DNA of 8,365 bases, from assembly GCA_964415245.1 (NCBI GenBank), contig CAYQAJ010000233.1:1-8365 (forward strand), in the 5' to 3' direction. Numbering within the stretch: the stretch's first letter is position 1; the number at the start of each line of letters is the position of its first letter. Of the stretch, positions 6,485 through 8,365 are shown piece after piece. The position numbers were made by a program, and so were the translations under genes. The DNA is from CAYQAJ01 sp964415245. Its GTDB lineage: Bacteria > Planctomycetota > Planctomycetia > Pirellulales > Pirellulaceae. The notes under the pieces were generated by a model. That model had not been told where the DNA came from. It did no database searches and was given only the letters and a program-made list of their open reading frames with translations.

Positions 6485-6584
6485 NNNNNNNNNNNNNNNN
6501 NNNNNNNNNNNNNNNNNNNNNNNNNNNNNNNNNNNNNNNNNNNNNNNNNNNNNNNNNNNNNNNNNNNNNNNNNNNNNNNNNNNN
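6485..6584. other. Assembly gap (100 N)
   Basis: Exactly 100 N, the conventional placeholder for a gap of unknown size. The ten bases CGACGCAGGG stand both immediately before the gap (6475-6484) and immediately after it (6585-6594). This suggests overlapping contig ends rather than missing sequence. Confidence 0.97.
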
Positions 6585-6708
6585 CGACGCAGGGGCCGGC
6601 GGTTGCGCAGTTTACCAGGATACGACCACTTTCCGGCTTTGCAAGGACTGCCGGGCTGCGTGTTCGCAATGCCGGCTGGCCGGACACGCGGCGGGTTTCG
6701 CCAGTTTG

Positions 6709-6714
6709 TATAAT
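6709..6714 (+). promoter_or_regulatory. Consensus -10 box TATAAT, possibly for the YbaK-type gene
   Basis: A perfect TATAAT in the short AT-rich run TTTGTATAATCGATTCG, otherwise surrounded by GC-rich DNA. No clear -35 hexamer lies 16-18 bases upstream. The YbaK-type ATG at 6871 is about 150 bases downstream, giving a long but possible leader. Confidence 0.35.
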
Positions 6715-6865
6715 CGATTCGATCGGAGCCAGCGGCGTTGTGCAGGGGAGTCGCCCGGAACGACCGGCAAAGCACGGCAGCAGCCGCTCAGCGAGTGAGT
6801 AGCCGCTGCCACCGGGTGAGTCACATCGCGCCCGGCGGATTCCCATAGATGATTGGCGTGGTCAC

Positions 6866-6877
6866 CAGACATGTCTG
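6866..6877. repeat. 12-base perfect palindrome over the YbaK-type start codon
   Basis: CAGACATGTCTG is a perfect palindrome centred on the ATG at 6871. It has no loop, so a protein-binding site is more likely than an RNA hairpin. It may equally be chance. Confidence 0.3.
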
Positions 6878-7386
6878 ACTCCGTGTTCGATCGTCTCATG
6901 CAGCGGCTTCGCGAGCACAAGGTGCCGTACGACGTTCTGCGGCATGCGCCCGTCTATACGAGTGCCGAAGCGGCGCAGGTTCGCGGCACGACGTTGGCCA
7001 GCGGTGCCAAAGCGCTGATTTGCAAGGCCGACAATCGCTACGTGATGTTCGTGCTGCCGGCCGACCTGCGGCTCGATAGCAAAGGGATTCGCAAGCAGCA
7101 CGGCGTGCGCAGCCTGCGATTCGCCAGCGGCGACGAGGTGCGCGAGATCACGGGTCTGGCCCCCGGTGCCATCCCCCCGTTGGGCAGCCTGTTCGACTTG
7201 CCAACGTGGTGCGACGAGGGGATGGCAAAACAGGAGCGGATCAACTTCAACGCGGGCGATCATTCAGTTTCGGTGAGCATGACGTTCGAGAGCTATCGCG
7301 TGGTGGAAGCCCCGCTTCTGGGATCGTTTGCACTGGTTGAGGCGCCGCACAGCGCACGATCGCAGATCGACGACAATCGCGAGTGA
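6871..7386 (+). CDS. YbaK/EbsC-type aminoacyl-tRNA deacylase
   Basis: 171-residue cytoplasmic protein of the YbaK/ProX/EbsC editing-domain family. These enzymes hydrolyse mischarged aminoacyl-tRNA in trans, for example Cys- or Ala-tRNA(Pro). The substrate of this member cannot be read from the sequence. Landmarks are HAPVYTSAEAAQVRG (25-39), GAKALICK with the conserved Lys48, MFVLPADLRLDSKGIRKQHG (59-78), the GLAPGAIPPLG loop (95-105) and a C-terminal ERINFNAGDHSVSVSM strand pair (122-137). It is a stand-alone editing domain with no synthetase fused. The ATG at 6871 is preferred. An in-frame TTG six codons upstream (6853) would add only AWSPD before it and has no better ribosome-binding site; both sites are weak. 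The DUF1028 lipoprotein follows on the same strand after 113 bases that contain a REP-like palindrome. Confidence 0.88.
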   Translation: MSDSVFDRLMQRLREHKVPYDVLRHAPVYTSAEAAQVRGTTLASGAKALICKADNRYVMFVLPADLRLDSKGIRKQHGVRSLRFASGDEVREITGLAPGAIPPLGSLFDLPTWCDEGMAKQERINFNAGDHSVSVSMTFESYRVVEAPLLGSFALVEAPHSARSQIDDNRE

Positions 7387-7409
7387 ATGTTGAGGGCATC
7401 AAAACCGTT

Positions 7410-7459
7410 GGGGGCTGGCTCATTTTGCGGAGTCTGCGGAGCAAAATGTGCCTGTCCCC
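7410..7459. repeat. REP-like 50-bp imperfect palindrome
   Basis: Left arm GGGGGCTGGCTCATTTTGC (7410-7428), loop GGAGTCTGCGGA (7429-7440), right arm GCAAAATGTGCCTGTCCCC (7441-7459). The arms pair at 16 of 19 positions, with the inner 8 perfect (CATTTTGC/GCAAAATG). The loop edges carry a direct repeat, TGCGGAG (7426-7432 and 7435-7441). The right arm reversed begins GGGGACAGGCAC, a sequence type I recall as common in REP-like intergenic elements of planctomycetes and some proteobacteria, typically mobilised by single-domain Y1 (RAYT) transposases encoded elsewhere. It lies wholly between two same-strand genes. Its hairpin could also end or stabilise the upstream transcript. There is no transposase in the window. 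Confidence 0.75.
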
Positions 7460-7486
7460 TTCTCCGGAACGGTTCTGGGATACGCT

Positions 7487-7492
7487 GAAGGA
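7487..7492 (+). promoter_or_regulatory. Ribosome-binding site of the DUF1028 lipoprotein
   Basis: GAAGGA ends 7 bases before the ATG at 7500 and lies 27 bases beyond the REP-like palindrome. The ATG is followed at once by a lipoprotein signal peptide, so this start is well supported. Confidence 0.65.
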
Positions 7493-7499
7493 CACCCTT

Positions 7500-8365
7500 A
7501 TGAAAAACACGCTGACCGCCTGGCTCATGGTGATGCCACTGATTCTTGTGTCGAGTTGTGCGCGCGACATGCATCAATCGCAGGAGAAGGATCGGGCCAG
7601 CCAGCGGACCAACGTCGCAAAGGAGCGGGCATTGCCACGCGCGGCTTCCATATCTTCCGGTTGGCAGCCGGGCCAGTCGCAGCCCGACATTACCGCCACG
7701 TTCTCCATCGTGGCCGCCGATCCGGAATCGGGCATTTGCGGTGCCGCGGTGGCCAGCAAGTACCCGGCGGTAGGGCGCGTGGTGCCCTACGTGCGGGCCG
7801 GCGTCGGCGCCTTCTGCACGCAGCACTACCACGTGCCAAAGTGGGGGGAGCCGGCGCTCGACCGCCTTGCATCGGGCATGCCGCCGGAGCGCGTGTTGGC
7901 CGAACTTTTGGCCGACGACGACCAGCGCGAGCAGCGGCAGCTTGCGATCATCGACATGTCGGGCCGAGCCGCCGTACACAATCCGACCGCTGCTCCCAAG
8001 GACAGCCGGTACTGGGGAGCCATGACGGGCCGGTACTACGCCTGCCAGGGCAACACGCTGACCGGGCGCGAGGTAATCGCCGCCATGGCTGCCGCGTACG
8101 AAGATACCAAGGGAAGCGTCGCCGATCGCCTCATCGCCGCCTTGATCGCCGGCGACTGTGCCGGAGGCGATCATCGCGGACGGCTAGCGGCGGGAATTCG
8201 TATGGCGCGCCGAGACACGGAGGGATACTGGCTCGAACTATACGTCGACGAGAGCGACGACGCAGTCGTGGAGCTGGCCCGCAAATACGCCGAGCTCGAA
8301 CATGAAGCCAAGGGCGAGTGGCGCGGCGGCAAACTACCCTTCGAGCCGCCATGCCCGAAACGCCC
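7500..8365 (+). CDS. DUF1028 lipoprotein, C-terminus cut by window edge
   Basis: The frame is open from the ATG at 7500 to the right edge (288 codons). Residues 1-20 form a lipoprotein signal: Lys2, a hydrophobic core, and lipobox VSSC with lipidated Cys20. Asp at +3 rather than +2 does not clearly decide inner or outer membrane. A polar linker (21-65) leads to a DUF1028 domain at about 67-265: TFSIVAADPESG (67-78), AVASKYPAVGRVVPYVRAG (83-101), a helix with the LAIIDMSGRAAVH strand (148-160), QGNTLTG (183-189), AAMAAAYEDTKGSVADRL, and AGGDHRGRLAAG (221-232). DUF1028 is of unknown function and is grouped with Ntn-hydrolases (COG3342 is annotated so). Cys80 replaces the Trp/Leu I would expect after the Gly. 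Cys106, Cys183 and Cys220 could form disulfides outside the cell membrane. Substrate and reaction are unknown. Confidence 0.87.
   Translation, partial: MKNTLTAWLMVMPLILVSSCARDMHQSQEKDRASQRTNVAKERALPRAASISSGWQPGQSQPDITATFSIVAADPESGICGAAVASKYPAVGRVVPYVRAGVGAFCTQHYHVPKWGEPALDRLASGMPPERVLAELLADDDQREQRQLAIIDMSGRAAVHNPTAAPKDSRYWGAMTGRYYACQGNTLTGREVIAAMAAAYEDTKGSVADRLIAALIAGDCAGGDHRGRLAAGIRMARRDTEGYWLELYVDESDDAVVELARKYAELEHEAKGEWRGGKLPFEPPCPKR

Larger units (their letters stand above)
6264..6870. other. Region around the assembly gap, no confident gene
   Basis: 607 positions, 100 of them N, between the membrane-protein start and the YbaK-type start. It should hold the membrane protein's promoter on the left and the YbaK promoter on the right. 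A 12-base palindrome, CGATC-AA-GATCG (6342-6353), sits about 80 bases upstream of the membrane-protein ATG and could be an operator. If the gap is closed on the ten bases shared by its edges, one plus-strand frame runs from a GTG at 6284 to a TGA at 6798 with 134 codons. It lacks a ribosome-binding site and a known family, so it is not called as a gene here. Confidence 0.5.

Noticed and set aside
7410..7459. Simple intrinsic terminator for the YbaK-type gene
   Set aside because: The stem is strong but is followed by TTCTCC rather than a T-run, and its arms match a dispersed REP-type sequence. A terminating side effect remains possible.
7293..8174. 293-codon minus-strand frame
   Set aside because: Antisense to the YbaK-type and DUF1028 genes and runs straight through the REP-like palindrome; no recognisable domain.
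7448..8305. 285-codon plus-strand frame overlapping the DUF1028 gene
   Set aside because: Its translation turns into Arg-rich sequence with no family. The other frame encodes a lipoprotein signal and an intact DUF1028 domain and stays open to the window edge.

Overview
The window is GC-rich chromosomal DNA that reads as a planctomycete, most likely of the Pirellulales type. This is inferred from gene content only. The clues are a secreted HEAT-repeat protein with an N-terminal small beta domain, a membrane protein carrying an SHD1-like domain, a His-rich secreted helical protein, a DUF1028 lipoprotein, and an intergenic palindrome of the 'GGGGACAGGCACATTTTGC' kind. There is no rRNA, tRNA, transposase, CRISPR array or recognisable defence locus. 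One 100-base run of N marks an assembly gap.

Layout, left to right. Minus strand: a His-rich secreted protein cut by the left edge (1-452); a 401-base stretch with several small inverted repeats and no convincing gene; a membrane-anchored DNase I-like nuclease (854-1837, GTG start); and moaB for molybdenum cofactor synthesis (2083-2592, TTG start). A divergent promoter region (2593-2860) separates moaB from a plus-strand secreted HEAT-repeat protein (2861-4141). That gene converges on a large minus-strand polytopic membrane protein (4338-6263) with a low-complexity Ser/Gly/Asp/Pro-rich insertion and an SHD1-like domain. After the poorly defined gap region (6264-6870) come two plus-strand genes: a YbaK-type aminoacyl-tRNA deacylase (6871-7386) and a DUF1028 lipoprotein that runs off the right edge (7500-8365). 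A 50-bp imperfect palindrome of REP type lies between them.

The genes do not form one pathway. MoaB and YbaK are housekeeping functions. Most of the rest act in or beyond the cytoplasmic membrane: two secreted proteins, one anchored nuclease, one lipoprotein and one polytopic membrane protein. No operon is certain. moaB, the nuclease and the His-rich protein share a strand but are separated by 245 and 401 bases.

Three starts were moved inward from the longest open frame on ribosome-binding-site or family grounds (nuclease, moaB, ybaK-like). The items most worth a second look are the REP-like palindrome, the SHD1-bearing membrane protein, the DUF1028 lipoprotein, and the gap, whose two edges share the same ten bases. 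I see no clear evidence of a wholly new multi-gene system.
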